Assembly (NCBI RefSeq): GCF_900112135.1
Contig: NZ_FOLC01000015.1
Coordinates: 1 to 64,000, forward strand
DNA length: 64,000 bases
Reading direction: 5' to 3'
Source: Collimonas sp. OK412
GTDB taxonomy: Bacteria > Pseudomonadota > Gammaproteobacteria > Burkholderiales > Burkholderiaceae_D
The notes under the pieces are model-generated. The model made no database searches. It was not told where the DNA came from and saw nothing but the letters and a program-made list of their open reading frames with translations. This document shows, piece after piece, positions 44,953-53,956 of the stretch. A program made the position numbers and the translations under genes. How positions within the stretch are numbered: position 1 is the first letter of the stretch; each line of letters begins with the position of its first letter.

Positions 44953-45846
44953 TTATTTGAAATTCATCAGGATAGTCATCACGATCGGGAAAGCAATGAT
45001 GATAAAGGTAATCGGGAAGATGAACATGATCAGGGGCGCGATCATTTTCATCGGCGCTTCCATCGCCAGCTTCTCGGCGCGCTGGAACCGTTCGGTGCGC
45101 TTTTGTTCGGCGAACTTGCGCAAGGTGGGGCCGAGCGGCACGCCGAGCTTGTCGCACTGCAGGACGATGCCGACAAAACGCGAAATGTCGATGTTGCCGG
45201 TGCGGCGCGCGAACTTGCCCAAGGCGTCGGCGCGGCCGGCGCCGGTTTTCATGTCGCGCACCACCCGTTCGATCTCATGGCGCAAGATGCATTCCGGGCC
45301 GCGTTCGCAGAAATTGACGATGGCAGTGTTCAAGGTCAGGCCGCATTCGCAGCAAAGCGTCACGATATCGACGAAAGACGGGAAATAGCGTGAGATTTCA
45401 ATATTGCGCTTCTTCTTCTGGTCGCGGATCCACATCAGCGGATAAAACCAGCCTATCAGGCCCAGCACCAGCATGATGATGAGCACGATGTAGTCGACGC
45501 CAAACGCTGCCAGGCCGACCAGCGCCGCAAAAAAAAGCGTCACTGCCAGCGAGAAGAACTGCAAGGCGTAAGTCTCGCCGGGCGTCATGAAATATTCCAG
45601 GCCAGCGGTGTTCAGCATCTGCTTGCGTTTCTGCAGGCGCGCCTCCGACACTGTCGCGCCAAAATAGAAATCGAAGAACATCACGCCATTCCAGACTTTT
45701 TTCAGCAACGGCGGCAGCGGATCCATGTTCGGCCGGAATTTGGTGACCTTGACGTTGGCCACCAGCCGGAACAGGTAAAACATGAATACGCTAAGGCTGC
45801 CGAAGGCCAGTATGATCGCGCCGTAAAGATAGATTGAGCTGCTCAT
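44953..45846 (-). CDS. tadC: Tad pilus inner-membrane platform protein TadC (T2SF domain)
   Basis: The protein has 297 residues. It has an N-terminal helix, a cytoplasmic T2SF (GspF-like) domain (YFPSFVDIVTLCCECGLTLN, then VRDMKTGAGRADALGKFARR), and C-terminal helices ending LIMFIFPITFIIIAFPIVMT. It forms the membrane platform with TadB for Flp pilus assembly. It lies 33 bases downstream of tadB. Confidence 0.87.
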   Translation of the reverse strand: MSSSIYLYGAIILAFGSLSVFMFYLFRLVANVKVTKFRPNMDPLPPLLKKVWNGVMFFDFYFGATVSEARLQKRKQMLNTAGLEYFMTPGETYALQFFSLAVTLFFAALVGLAAFGVDYIVLIIMLVLGLIGWFYPLMWIRDQKKKRNIEISRYFPSFVDIVTLCCECGLTLNTAIVNFCERGPECILRHEIERVVRDMKTGAGRADALGKFARRTGNIDISRFVGIVLQCDKLGVPLGPTLRKFAEQKRTERFQRAEKLAMEAPMKMIAPLIMFIFPITFIIIAFPIVMTILMNFK

Positions 45847-45879
45847 GGCATTTGTCCGATAACGATAGGTCCGCGGCCG

Positions 45880-46737
45880 TCAGACATCGATGGCCAGGAT
45901 TTTCTGGATCACCTTGTGGCCGATATAGGCCATGGTGAGACAGATGAAGAGTACGATCTTGCCGTAAAACGTGGTCAGCAGCAGCCCCATTTCGGCCGGC
46001 TGGATGAAGAACAGCGCAATCCCGACCAGCGCCGGCAGGCAGATCATGACCCAGCCCTGCATCTTGCCCTGCGCCGTCAGCGACCTGATCTTGCCTTCGA
46101 TCGTCAGCTTTTGCTGGATGGTGTTGGACAGGCTCATCAGCGTTTCCGACAGGTTGCCGCCCACCGATTTCGAGATCCGGAAGGTCATCACCAGCAGCTG
46201 GAAATCGACCAGGTCGATGCGCTTGCCGACTTCTTCGATCGCCGTTTCAAAATCGACGCCGACCTTCTGCAGCCGGATCACATGCGCAAACTCGCTGGCC
46301 AGCGGCGAGCTGCTCTCCTTGGAATACGACTGCAAGGCAATGCTCAGCGACACGCCGGCCGTCAGGCTGGAAGCGATCACGGTGAGCGCCGTCGGCAATT
46401 CGTATTCGATGCTGTTGAGGCGGCGCTTGCGCTTGTAGTTGCTGATCCAGAGCGGCGCCTTGAAGATGAAATAGCCGATCAGCAGCACCAGGAATATGTT
46501 GCGCAGCACGAAATAGATCACCAGCACCAGCATCAGGGCTGCCGCCACCTGGGCGAACAGCACCATGTAGACGCGACCGTCGCGCAGTCCGGTCCATTCC
46601 TTGATGTGGCCGATGTAGCGCACGTGCATGTCGAACAGCACCTTGAGGAAGTAGCTCTTCGAGTTCATCAAAGACCAGGCGACGAACAGCACCAGCGCAA
46701 ACAGGATCCCTGAAAACAGCAATATCTGGTTATTCAT
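45880..46737 (-). CDS. tadB: Tad pilus inner-membrane platform protein TadB (T2SF domain)
   Basis: The protein has 285 residues with helices at about 1-20 and 65-105, a T2SF domain (ALTVIASSLTAGVSLSIALQ, SETLMSLSNTIQQKLTIEGK), and two C-terminal helices. This is the TadB plan. The start overlaps the ATPase gene stop by eight bases, so translation is coupled. Confidence 0.87.
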   Translation of the reverse strand: MNNQILLFSGILFALVLFVAWSLMNSKSYFLKVLFDMHVRYIGHIKEWTGLRDGRVYMVLFAQVAAALMLVLVIYFVLRNIFLVLLIGYFIFKAPLWISNYKRKRRLNSIEYELPTALTVIASSLTAGVSLSIALQSYSKESSSPLASEFAHVIRLQKVGVDFETAIEEVGKRIDLVDFQLLVMTFRISKSVGGNLSETLMSLSNTIQQKLTIEGKIRSLTAQGKMQGWVMICLPALVGIALFFIQPAEMGLLLTTFYGKIVLFICLTMAYIGHKVIQKILAIDV

Positions 46738-48580
46738 TTTCCAATCTCTCCATAAAGACCGGTTTCATCCCAGAATGCCGGAATTCGCCATAAGTCTTGC
46801 CGTTGTGGTCAAGGCCCTCGCGATGAAACTTGAAGATGTCCTGCAGCTGGACGGTTTCCGATTCGATGCCGACCACTTCGGTGATCGCCGTCACCTTGCG
46901 CGCGCCGCAGGAATAGCGCGTGAGCTGGATGATCAGGTGCACCGCCGAAGAAATCTGTTCGCGGATCGCCCGCACCGGCAGGTTCATGCCGGCCATCAGC
47001 ACCAGCACCTCCATCCGCGCCAGCGCGTCGCGCGGCGAATTGGCGTGCAAGGTGGTCATCGAGCCATCGTGGCCGGTATTCATGGCCTGCAGCATGTCCA
47101 GCGCTTCGCCGCCGCGGCACTCGCCGACGATGATGCGGTCAGGCCGCATCCGCAGCGAATTGCGCACCAGGTCGCGGATCGCCACATGGCCCTTGCCCTC
47201 GACATTGGGCGGCCGGCTTTCCAGCGACACCAGGTTCGGCTGCGACAGCTGCAGCTCGGCCGCATCCTCGATGGTGACGATGCGCTCATCGTCCGGCACG
47301 AAGGCCGACATCATGTTGAGGAAGGTGGTTTTACCTGAGCCCGTACCGCCGGAGACCACGATGTTCAGGCGCTGTTCGACCGCGCTGCGCAGGATGTTGA
47401 GCATGTCCTCGGTCATCGATCCATACTTGATCAGGTCTTCGGCCACCATCTTGCGCCGCGAGAATTTCCGGATGGTCAGGGTTGGTCCGCGCAGCGACAG
47501 CGGCGAAATGATCGCATTCACCCGCGAGCCGTCACGCAGGCGCGCATCGACCATCGGCGAGCTTTCATCGATACGCCGCCCTAGCGGCGTGACGATCCGT
47601 TCGATCGCGCCCAGCACCGCCAGGTCGCTGGTGAAGGTAGCGCTGGAGAGCTCCAGCCGTCCGCCGCGCTCGACCCATATTTCATCGTGGCGGTTGACCA
47701 TGATTTCGGTCACGCTTTCGTCGGCGATCATCGGCTCCAGCGGCCCCAGCCCGACCGCCTCGTCCAGCACTTCCTTGGTCAGCAGGTCGGTGTCGATGTT
47801 GTCCGGCAGCGTGAAGGTGGTGCTCAGCAATTCCTTGATCAGGCTCTTGACGTTGGCCTTGAGGTCGTGCTCCGACATCTTGTTGGCGTCGATACGGCGC
47901 AAATCGATTTCATGCAGCACTGCTTCATGCAAGGCCTTGCGCCAGCGCGAAAACTCGAAATCGATCACGCGCGCCGGGATATTCGCGATTTGCTTGCCGC
48001 CGGCGCCTGGGCGGGTTCCGGGATGCGGCGCCGCTGGCGCAGGCGCAGGCGCTGCCGCAGCTGCGACCGGCGCCGAGCGAGGCGGTGGTGGCGGCGGCGC
48101 CTGGATCGGCGCTGCGATGTGCGGGCGCGGCGCGGCAGGAGCCTGGCTGGCCTGTTTCAGCGGGCGTTCCGCTACCAGCACTTCTTCGTAGTCATGCTCG
48201 ATGGCGCTGATCGCATGGTTGACGGCGTGGTTCTGCCGCTCGCGGCCGGCGCCGGTTTCATGCCTTTCCTGGTTGGTATGCAAGGTCAGGCTGTAATTGC
48301 CGATCTTGATCACGGTGTTGCTGCTCAGCGGTCCGAGACGGTTGATGCGCTCGCCGTCGACCCAGGTGCCGAAGATGCTGCCGCTGTCTTCGATGAAGAC
48401 GCTGCCCTCGTTGAGCAGGAAAGTCGCATGCAGCTTGCTGACATTCCAGCCTTTGAGGCGCAGGTCGCAGCTCTCCGCCTTGCCGAGGACGAAGCGATCC
48501 TTGTCGACGAAAACTTCATCGAGTATGTCATAATCGTCCGCGACCACCATCAACACAAATCCACTTTGGCTCTCTGCCAT
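46730..48580 (-). CDS. tadA: FHA domain fused to Tad pilus ATPase (TadA/CpaF)
   Basis: The protein has 616 residues; CpaF proteins usually have 420-480. Residues 20-105 form an FHA domain (VLGKAESCDL, VSKLHATFLL, SGSIFGTWVDG). Its phosphopeptide arginine is lysine and the NG loop reads IFG, so phosphothreonine binding may be weak. Residues 145-195 are a Pro/Ala linker. The rest is the secretion ATPase with Walker A GGTGSGKTTF (411-420), an acid box (IVTIEDAAELQLSQ), Walker B-type RPDRIIVGECRGGEALDM and the His box TGHDGSMTTLHANSPRDALA. It powers pilin assembly at the cytoplasmic face. The FHA part probably docks it to a partner. Confidence 0.9.
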   Translation of the reverse strand: MAESQSGFVLMVVADDYDILDEVFVDKDRFVLGKAESCDLRLKGWNVSKLHATFLLNEGSVFIEDSGSIFGTWVDGERINRLGPLSSNTVIKIGNYSLTLHTNQERHETGAGRERQNHAVNHAISAIEHDYEEVLVAERPLKQASQAPAAPRPHIAAPIQAPPPPPPRSAPVAAAAAPAPAPAAPHPGTRPGAGGKQIANIPARVIDFEFSRWRKALHEAVLHEIDLRRIDANKMSEHDLKANVKSLIKELLSTTFTLPDNIDTDLLTKEVLDEAVGLGPLEPMIADESVTEIMVNRHDEIWVERGGRLELSSATFTSDLAVLGAIERIVTPLGRRIDESSPMVDARLRDGSRVNAIISPLSLRGPTLTIRKFSRRKMVAEDLIKYGSMTEDMLNILRSAVEQRLNIVVSGGTGSGKTTFLNMMSAFVPDDERIVTIEDAAELQLSQPNLVSLESRPPNVEGKGHVAIRDLVRNSLRMRPDRIIVGECRGGEALDMLQAMNTGHDGSMTTLHANSPRDALARMEVLVLMAGMNLPVRAIREQISSAVHLIIQLTRYSCGARKVTAITEVVGIESETVQLQDIFKFHREGLDHNGKTYGEFRHSGMKPVFMERLENE

Positions 48581-48917
48581 GAAAATTATTCCCGCATATA
48601 AAAATGATCAGATCATCATCGCCAATGTCACCATCGGCGACTCGTTTTTAAGCCGTGCGCGCGGCCTGATGTTCACCAGGACGCTAGCGCCTGACAGCGC
48701 CTACCTGCTCAAGGACTGCAATTCCGTCCATACTTTTTTCATGCATTTCACCATCGGCGTGGTGTATCTGTCGCAAGACTTCGCCATTACCAAGATCGTC
48801 CCGGTCCTGGAGCGCCGCAGCCTGTCCTCCGACCGCTCCGCGCGCCACACCCTTGAACTCCATCCCGCCACCCTTGCCGCGCTGTCCCTGTGCGTCGGCG
48901 ACCGGCTGCACTTCTAG
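48579..48917 (+). CDS. DUF192 protein embedded in the tad locus on the opposite strand
   Basis: The protein has 112 residues matching the core of DUF192: FLSRARGLMFTRTLAPDSAY, the conserved VHTFFMHFTIGVVYLSQDFA, ITKIVPVLERRS and HTLELHPATLAALSLCVGDR. DUF192 proteins are often secreted, but no signal peptide is seen here. Its ATG overlaps the opposite-strand ATG of the FHA-ATPase gene by two bases, and it lacks a ribosome site there, so the true start is uncertain. It is convergent with cpaC, sixteen bases apart. The function is unknown. Confidence 0.8.
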   Translation: MKIIPAYKNDQIIIANVTIGDSFLSRARGLMFTRTLAPDSAYLLKDCNSVHTFFMHFTIGVVYLSQDFAITKIVPVLERRSLSSDRSARHTLELHPATLAALSLCVGDRLHF

Positions 48918-48932
48918 CCGGCCGCCGCCGAA

Positions 48933-50606
48933 TCAGTGACTGCCGTACTCAGGCGGCAATGCCGGTTCCGGCCGCGGCGTCGGCTGCACCGGCGGCTTGA
49001 CCGGCATTTCCTTCTGCAGGTTGCGCAGTGTCGGCAACTCGGCTTCCTCCGGCATGCCCACTGCCTTGCGCGACTGGTTGATGCGGTTGCTTATGTTGCG
49101 CAAGGCATTCGAACTTTCCCCAGACTCCCCATCCTGCGTGTGCGGGATCGCCACCAGGTATACCTCGGTCTGGTTGCGGATCGTGCCGGTGCTCTTGAAC
49201 AGGTTTCCCAGCAACGGCACGTCGCCCAGCCCCGGCACTTTCTGGATATCGGTGCTGCCGTCCTGGCTGTACAAGCCTGACAAGATGATGGCGTCGCCGG
49301 TCTTCACGGAAAAATCGGTCTCGGTGCGGCGTGTGGTGAAACCTGGAATGCCGCCGACGCTGACGGTCGGGTCGATCTTGCTGACCTCAGCCTTGAGGAT
49401 CCCTGTGATGTTGCTGAACGCATCCAGCTTCGGTGCGATCTCGATCAGGATGCCGTAAGGCTTGAAGGTGACGTTGGTGCCGTTCTGGCTGACCGTCGGG
49501 ATCGGCACCTCGCCGCCGGCGACGAACCTGGCCTGGCCGCCGTTGCGGGTAGCAATGCTGGGCGAAGCCAGCACAAAGGCGTCGCCGCTGTCGACCGCCA
49601 GCTGGATCACCGAGGGAATCGCAATCGAGGCATTGACGCTGGCGCTGACGCCGCGCAGTTTCTCATTCGGCAAATCGAACTTGCCGCCGGTGCCGGTGTC
49701 TTGCGGCAAAGGCCGCAGGTTGACCGCACCGCGCGAGGCTTCGCCGAAGATGCCGATATTGAAACCGTTGAAACTCTTGGCCCAGTTAACGCCGAGGTTT
49801 TCCAGGTAGCCCTTCTTGAATTCGACAAAATACAGGTCGAACACCAGCATCTGCGATTCCTGCTTGTAAGCCGGCACGGTGTCGATGTCGAGCTTGGTGC
49901 TGTTGATCAGGTTGGCGTACTGGTCGGTCAATGCCGTGATTTTGGAAAGATCTTCGCGCGAGCGGATATTGCCCTCGACGTAGAGACGGTCGCCACGGCG
50001 CACCACATCCACATCCGGCAGGCCGGCCAGTGCAGCCTTGATGTCGCGCTGCTGCTTGATGACGTTGAGCGCAGTCACCCGCAAGCGGATTTCGCGCGAA
50101 AAGTTCGGCTTGTTCCAAAGCAGGATGTTGGTCAGGCCGACTTCCTGCGCAATGATCAGCAGCCGGGTCTTTTCAATCACCGCGGTCGAAGCGATCTTGC
50201 CGTTGCCGATGGCGATGCGGTTAACCGCGCCTACCTCGATCACGCGCGCCTCGCCGGCGTACATGACCAGTTCATCATCCACCGCCTGCTGCACCCTCGG
50301 GGCGCCATGGCTGGTCGAAGGACTCAAAGCGACCAGGTCGCCGGCATTGCGGATAGGAATCCCTTCTGGTCCGCTCATCTGGTTTCTTTGTTCGATCGCA
50401 TTGCCGTCCAGGTATTCGACGCCGCCGTTGCTGCTGCTGCGGACCTGGTTCTGGCTGGTTTTTTGTGCCTTGTTCTGGTTTTGCAACGTCTCCGGCAAAG
50501 GTGTAGCGGCAAAGGCGCGGCTGCCAATCAGGGCGGACAACAGCAGGCAGGAGCGGAAGGTTCTTGGATTAGTCATGTTATTGCGTGGCTTTTTGTTGGA
50601 TATCAT
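48933..50606 (-). CDS. cpaC: Tad pilus outer-membrane secretin (CpaC/RcpA)
   Basis: The protein has 557 residues if started at 50606 (four-base overlap with cpaB); an ATG ten codons later gives a cleaner signal peptide (SCLLLSALIGSRAFA). It has a periplasmic N-domain (MYAGEARVIEVGAVNRIAIG), a BON-like region (DIKAALAGLPDVDVVRRGDR) and the secretin channel (ASPSIATRNGGQARFVAGGE, GILIEIAPKLD, TDIQKVPGLGDVPLLGNLFK). The C-terminal tail is proline-rich (PVKPPVQPTPRPEPALPPEY). It forms the pilus exit channel. Confidence 0.9.
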   Translation of the reverse strand: MISNKKPRNNMTNPRTFRSCLLLSALIGSRAFAATPLPETLQNQNKAQKTSQNQVRSSSNGGVEYLDGNAIEQRNQMSGPEGIPIRNAGDLVALSPSTSHGAPRVQQAVDDELVMYAGEARVIEVGAVNRIAIGNGKIASTAVIEKTRLLIIAQEVGLTNILLWNKPNFSREIRLRVTALNVIKQQRDIKAALAGLPDVDVVRRGDRLYVEGNIRSREDLSKITALTDQYANLINSTKLDIDTVPAYKQESQMLVFDLYFVEFKKGYLENLGVNWAKSFNGFNIGIFGEASRGAVNLRPLPQDTGTGGKFDLPNEKLRGVSASVNASIAIPSVIQLAVDSGDAFVLASPSIATRNGGQARFVAGGEVPIPTVSQNGTNVTFKPYGILIEIAPKLDAFSNITGILKAEVSKIDPTVSVGGIPGFTTRRTETDFSVKTGDAIILSGLYSQDGSTDIQKVPGLGDVPLLGNLFKSTGTIRNQTEVYLVAIPHTQDGESGESSNALRNISNRINQSRKAVGMPEEAELPTLRNLQKEMPVKPPVQPTPRPEPALPPEYGSH

Positions 50607-51586
50607 TGTGGATTACCGGCTGCGCTGCCCAGGAGACGCTTGAAGGCTTCGAGCTTCCTCGCCTGGTCCTCGCTGTTGTCGGCATATTCGCCAGTCTTGA
50701 AGCGGCCGCCGATGATGTAGTCGACCTGCGGGCCGGGCATCTGCAGGCGGCGCTTGGCGTCAGGATCGATGACATCGGACAGGAACAGCCTTTTCTCGGC
50801 GTCGCCCTGGTCGTCAGGACTGCGCAGCACGGCGACGATGCGGGCGCCGGTCTGCACCAGGATGACTTTCTGGGCGTCTGCCGCCGGCACCGAGATGGTC
50901 ACCGTGCTGTAGGTAGCGCGTCCGGCCTGGCCCTGGCGCTCGCCCAGACCGGCTTCACGCGCGCGGTCAGCCGCCAGCACTTCGCGCACCGTGGTCTGGC
51001 CGGTGGCGCGTACTTCGATATTTTTCAGCAACGGCGCCAGCACCGTGTCTTCCTGCTGCGGCCCGGCGCTGGGCGGCCCTTCCTGCGGCCGCTTCATCAT
51101 GTAGAACAGGTCAATGTGGTCGCCGGCGCGCAGCAGGCCGGAGAAAGAATTGATCTCGTCCACCGGGATCGTGATGGCGCGGCTGCCGGCCTCGATCGAC
51201 TTCGAAAACGGCACCGATTCGTACATCAGGAAATACGATTCCAGCAAAGGCGTACCCTTGCGCACCGGGCGGATGATCTTCTTGCCGATATAGGCATCGA
51301 TCTGCTCCGGCGAGATGACGTCGAAGTTCATGTATTCCTTGGGCACCGTGCGCGAGGCCAGCTGCTCCATGGTCAGCACGTCGCCGGGGTTGAGGTCGAT
51401 CCGCGGCACCGTCACCGTGGTGCGCACCTTGCTGGCTTCGTCGCTCAGGCTTTTTTCGATTTCACTGGAACGGGTTTTCAGGTAGCTGTTGGCGAGGAAG
51501 ACGGCGAATGCGGCAATCAGGACGATGATGACCAGCGGCAGCGCTTTCTTGATTTTTTGCAGGTTGATGAAACGTTTTATATTCAT
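50603..51586 (-). CDS. cpaB: Tad pilus periplasmic assembly protein CpaB/RcpC
   Basis: The protein has 327 residues. The N-terminal helix (LPLVIIVLIAAFAVFLANSY) is followed by a SAF domain (VPRIDLNPGDVLTMEQLASR, GKKIIRPVRKGTPLLESYF) and a C-terminal domain (ITIPVDEINSFSGLLRAGDH, VDYIIGGRFKTGEYA). This is the CpaB pattern. It is translationally coupled to cpaC. Confidence 0.9.
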   Translation of the reverse strand: MNIKRFINLQKIKKALPLVIIVLIAAFAVFLANSYLKTRSSEIEKSLSDEASKVRTTVTVPRIDLNPGDVLTMEQLASRTVPKEYMNFDVISPEQIDAYIGKKIIRPVRKGTPLLESYFLMYESVPFSKSIEAGSRAITIPVDEINSFSGLLRAGDHIDLFYMMKRPQEGPPSAGPQQEDTVLAPLLKNIEVRATGQTTVREVLAADRAREAGLGERQGQAGRATYSTVTISVPAADAQKVILVQTGARIVAVLRSPDDQGDAEKRLFLSDVIDPDAKRRLQMPGPQVDYIIGGRFKTGEYADNSEDQARKLEAFKRLLGSAAGNPQ

Positions 51587-51687
51587 GATGTGAGAGTAAA
51601 AGTAATCGTCGTTGCGAACTGGCGGGAGTCGCTGCTGGTCTTGGAAAATCGGAGGTATTGCGGCTCTGGCGGAAAATGCGCAACAGC

Positions 51688-52986
51688 CTAGTGGGTAGCT
51701 TTGTCATAATCCTCGCCCCACCAGTGTTCCTTCACATCGTTCTTTTCGCCGGCGGCCCAGTCGCCCATGTCCATCGCGCCCAGGCAAAAGCCGATCTGCG
51801 GCTCGGCCGGATCGAACTTTCCTTCCAGCCGGCTCAGGATGCTGTTCCAGATCAGCCTGACCACGTCGAAGGCCTGGTAGCCGCCGCTGCCGCCGATAGG
51901 CGGCGATTTGGTTCCCAACGGGTAGAAGGGATGCCAGTGCAAGGCGTTTTGCGCCCGGTAGCTGGCCGATGAGGAAAACGGATAGCGGCCGCGCTCCAGC
52001 GCCTTGGCCTGGAACGATGCGGCAATGCCGGAGCTCTGGCTGCTGTCGCCGAACAGGCGTGTGAGGCCGATGATGATGCTGTTGGCGATAGGCACCTTGA
52101 GCGGATAACTCCACCAGATCTCGATCGACAGCACGGTATTTTCCTGGATGCTCTTGTTGGTGATGTCGCCTTTCAGCTTGCTGTCGGACAGATCTTCTCC
52201 GCCGTCGGGAGCGACCGTGCCTAGCGGCGTACGGAAACGCATGTAGTCGGCCGGCAGCTTGAGGATGCCGTAATCGAGCCCCTGCAATTCAATCACGCCG
52301 GATTCCAGGAAAGCGGCCTGGGTCGGGTTGTGGTACAGGATGCAGGAATTGAACATCGCGTCTTTGTAGGCTTCGACCTGGGCTTCGACTACTGCTCCCT
52401 TGCCGGTGTCGTTACCCATGTACATCGGCGTGATGCCGTTGATGTAACCCTGCAGCACCGAGCTGTCGCCATAGCGCATCAGGCCCTTGACGAAGGCCCA
52501 TACCGCCGGTCCGATTTTCTGCTTGGCCTTGCCGAGGAAGCCGGAGATAGGACCTGCGCGGTTTGCCGCTTCGTCGGGATCGCCGCTGGACGAACCGGCC
52601 GCATTGTTGACCGGCACGCCGTTGCTGGCGGCTTCGGCCTGGCCGGAGCCGGCCAGCTCATTGCCCGGGGTAGTGACAGTCGAGGTTACATCGCGCCCGG
52701 ACGAGTCCTTGCTGTGCACGATCTTGCCGACCGCCGCATAACCGAGGTTGCCCAGCTGCGCCGTCAGCGGATCGGTGACGAAACGCGGCACCACCCGGCC
52801 GTTGCTCATGGCGCCGATGCGCGCCGCTTCCTGCACCGCAAAGTTATGCGCCAGCTTGGCCCGGTACATCAAGACCATTTGCAGGCACAGCAAGGCAAAT
52901 ATCAGCACCACCGGGATCGCGACGACGAATTCGGCCAGGCTGGCGCCACGCCCCAGTTTCAGATTTCTTCCGACTTTGATCAACAT
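51688..52986 (-). CDS. TadE-like pilus/minor pilin protein (432 residues)
   Basis: The protein has a TadE-type start, RGASLAEFVVAIPVVLIFAL, with the conserved glutamate after the glycine-rich cleavage zone. QEAARIGAMSNGRVVPRFVT follows. The body is much longer than classical TadE (about 150-200 residues), so it is an enlarged minor pilin or pseudopilin. The mid-region (100-160) is Gly/Ser/Ala rich. It lies 102 bases upstream of cpaB on the same strand. Confidence 0.75.
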   Translation of the reverse strand: MLIKVGRNLKLGRGASLAEFVVAIPVVLIFALLCLQMVLMYRAKLAHNFAVQEAARIGAMSNGRVVPRFVTDPLTAQLGNLGYAAVGKIVHSKDSSGRDVTSTVTTPGNELAGSGQAEAASNGVPVNNAAGSSSGDPDEAANRAGPISGFLGKAKQKIGPAVWAFVKGLMRYGDSSVLQGYINGITPMYMGNDTGKGAVVEAQVEAYKDAMFNSCILYHNPTQAAFLESGVIELQGLDYGILKLPADYMRFRTPLGTVAPDGGEDLSDSKLKGDITNKSIQENTVLSIEIWWSYPLKVPIANSIIIGLTRLFGDSSQSSGIAASFQAKALERGRYPFSSSASYRAQNALHWHPFYPLGTKSPPIGGSGGYQAFDVVRLIWNSILSRLEGKFDPAEPQIGFCLGAMDMGDWAAGEKNDVKEHWWGEDYDKATH

Positions 52987-53009
52987 ATATTACGCTCTCG
53001 GCTTGTTTG

Positions 53010-53189
53010 CTAAATTGGCGTGGCGCTGACACCTAAGCCGTTGATGTAACTGAAATTCAGATGACGTATGGCGTCCAGCAGCAGGCTGAGCAAGGACACC
53101 CCGTCCACCGACACGAACAGCACCAGCGCCACGCACACCAGCAGGATCGAATATTCAACCGCGGCCTGCCCTTGCTGGCGGCGCTTCAT
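53010..53189 (-). CDS. Small pilin-like/TadE-type membrane protein (59 residues)
   Basis: It starts MKRRQQGQAAVEYSILLVC and continues with a hydrophobic helix to about residue 31, then ends YINGLGVSATPI. QGQAAVEYSIL is a TadE/Flp prepilin-type cleavage and glutamate pattern. The start at 53189 has AGGGA upstream; an ATG at 53222 overlapping the previous stop by four bases would add 11 residues. It may be a minor pilin. Confidence 0.7.
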   Translation of the reverse strand: MKRRQQGQAAVEYSILLVCVALVLFVSVDGVSLLSLLLDAIRHLNFSYINGLGVSATPI

Positions 53190-53218
53190 TGCTGTTCCCT
53201 GCTGCATCGGCCGCCTCT

Positions 53219-53932
53219 TCATCGTGTAATCCAGTTGACCACGACAAAGGTCTGGCCGGCACCCCTGGTAAAGGTGTAGGTCGCTTCCTGCTGCTTGGGC
53301 GAGACATAGCGCATCACCGTGCCGCCGTTGTCTTCGGCGGCTTTCTTGAAGCTCAGTTTCCACGCTTCCGCAGCGCGGTCTTCCTGGTAAAACGCAATGT
53401 TCTGTTCCATGTCGAAATTGTTGGTCATGGTGGTCAGGATCGATTCGCCCACCATGTCCACCGTGCGTACTTCGTTCAAGATCACCGTGCCCGGGGGCTT
53501 GCGCAGATGCTTGGCAAGCACCGGCGCCTTGGTGTCGATGTCCTGCTCCATGCGCGCAGGCAGGTCCGACATGCTGAGGTAGCCTTGGGTCTGCTTGCGG
53601 TTGTTGCTGCTCAGGTTGGCCTGTTTCAGCCAGCCGTCCTTGACGCCAACGATCTGCACTTCATGGCCGGCCGCCTTGGTGGTGACTTTCCATTTAGCCT
53701 TGGCCCAGCTCGCCGCCAATATCACCGCGGCTTCCCGCAGCGGCTGCGGCCCCTCGATTTCATAGATCAGCATCGGTAAACCATTCACCTCGATTTCATC
53801 GGCCAGGCGGGTCTGTTGCCAATTGTCCGGCACGCCGTCCAGCATCAAACCTTCCACCGACTTCCATTTATCCGCTGCATATGCGCCGGTGCACAGCAAC
53901 AGGCACCAGCAAACCGCCATCAACACTTTCAA
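53219..53932 (-). CDS. Exported protein of unknown function in the tad locus
   Basis: The protein has 237 residues with a signal peptide (KVLMAVCWCLLLCTGAYAAD). The mature part is soluble, about evenly charged, and has no recognised domain (for example VEGLMLDGVPDNWQQTRLAD, GTVILNEVRTVDMVGESI). It is followed with a four-base overlap by the small pilin-like gene (if that starts at 53222), and sits between TadE-like genes, so it is most likely a periplasmic pilus accessory. Confidence 0.72.
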   Translation of the reverse strand: MKVLMAVCWCLLLCTGAYAADKWKSVEGLMLDGVPDNWQQTRLADEIEVNGLPMLIYEIEGPQPLREAAVILAASWAKAKWKVTTKAAGHEVQIVGVKDGWLKQANLSSNNRKQTQGYLSMSDLPARMEQDIDTKAPVLAKHLRKPPGTVILNEVRTVDMVGESILTTMTNNFDMEQNIAFYQEDRAAEAWKLSFKKAAEDNGGTVMRYVSPKQQEATYTFTRGAGQTFVVVNWITR

Positions 53933-53956
53933 ATAAATCCCCTTTTACCTTGTCTG

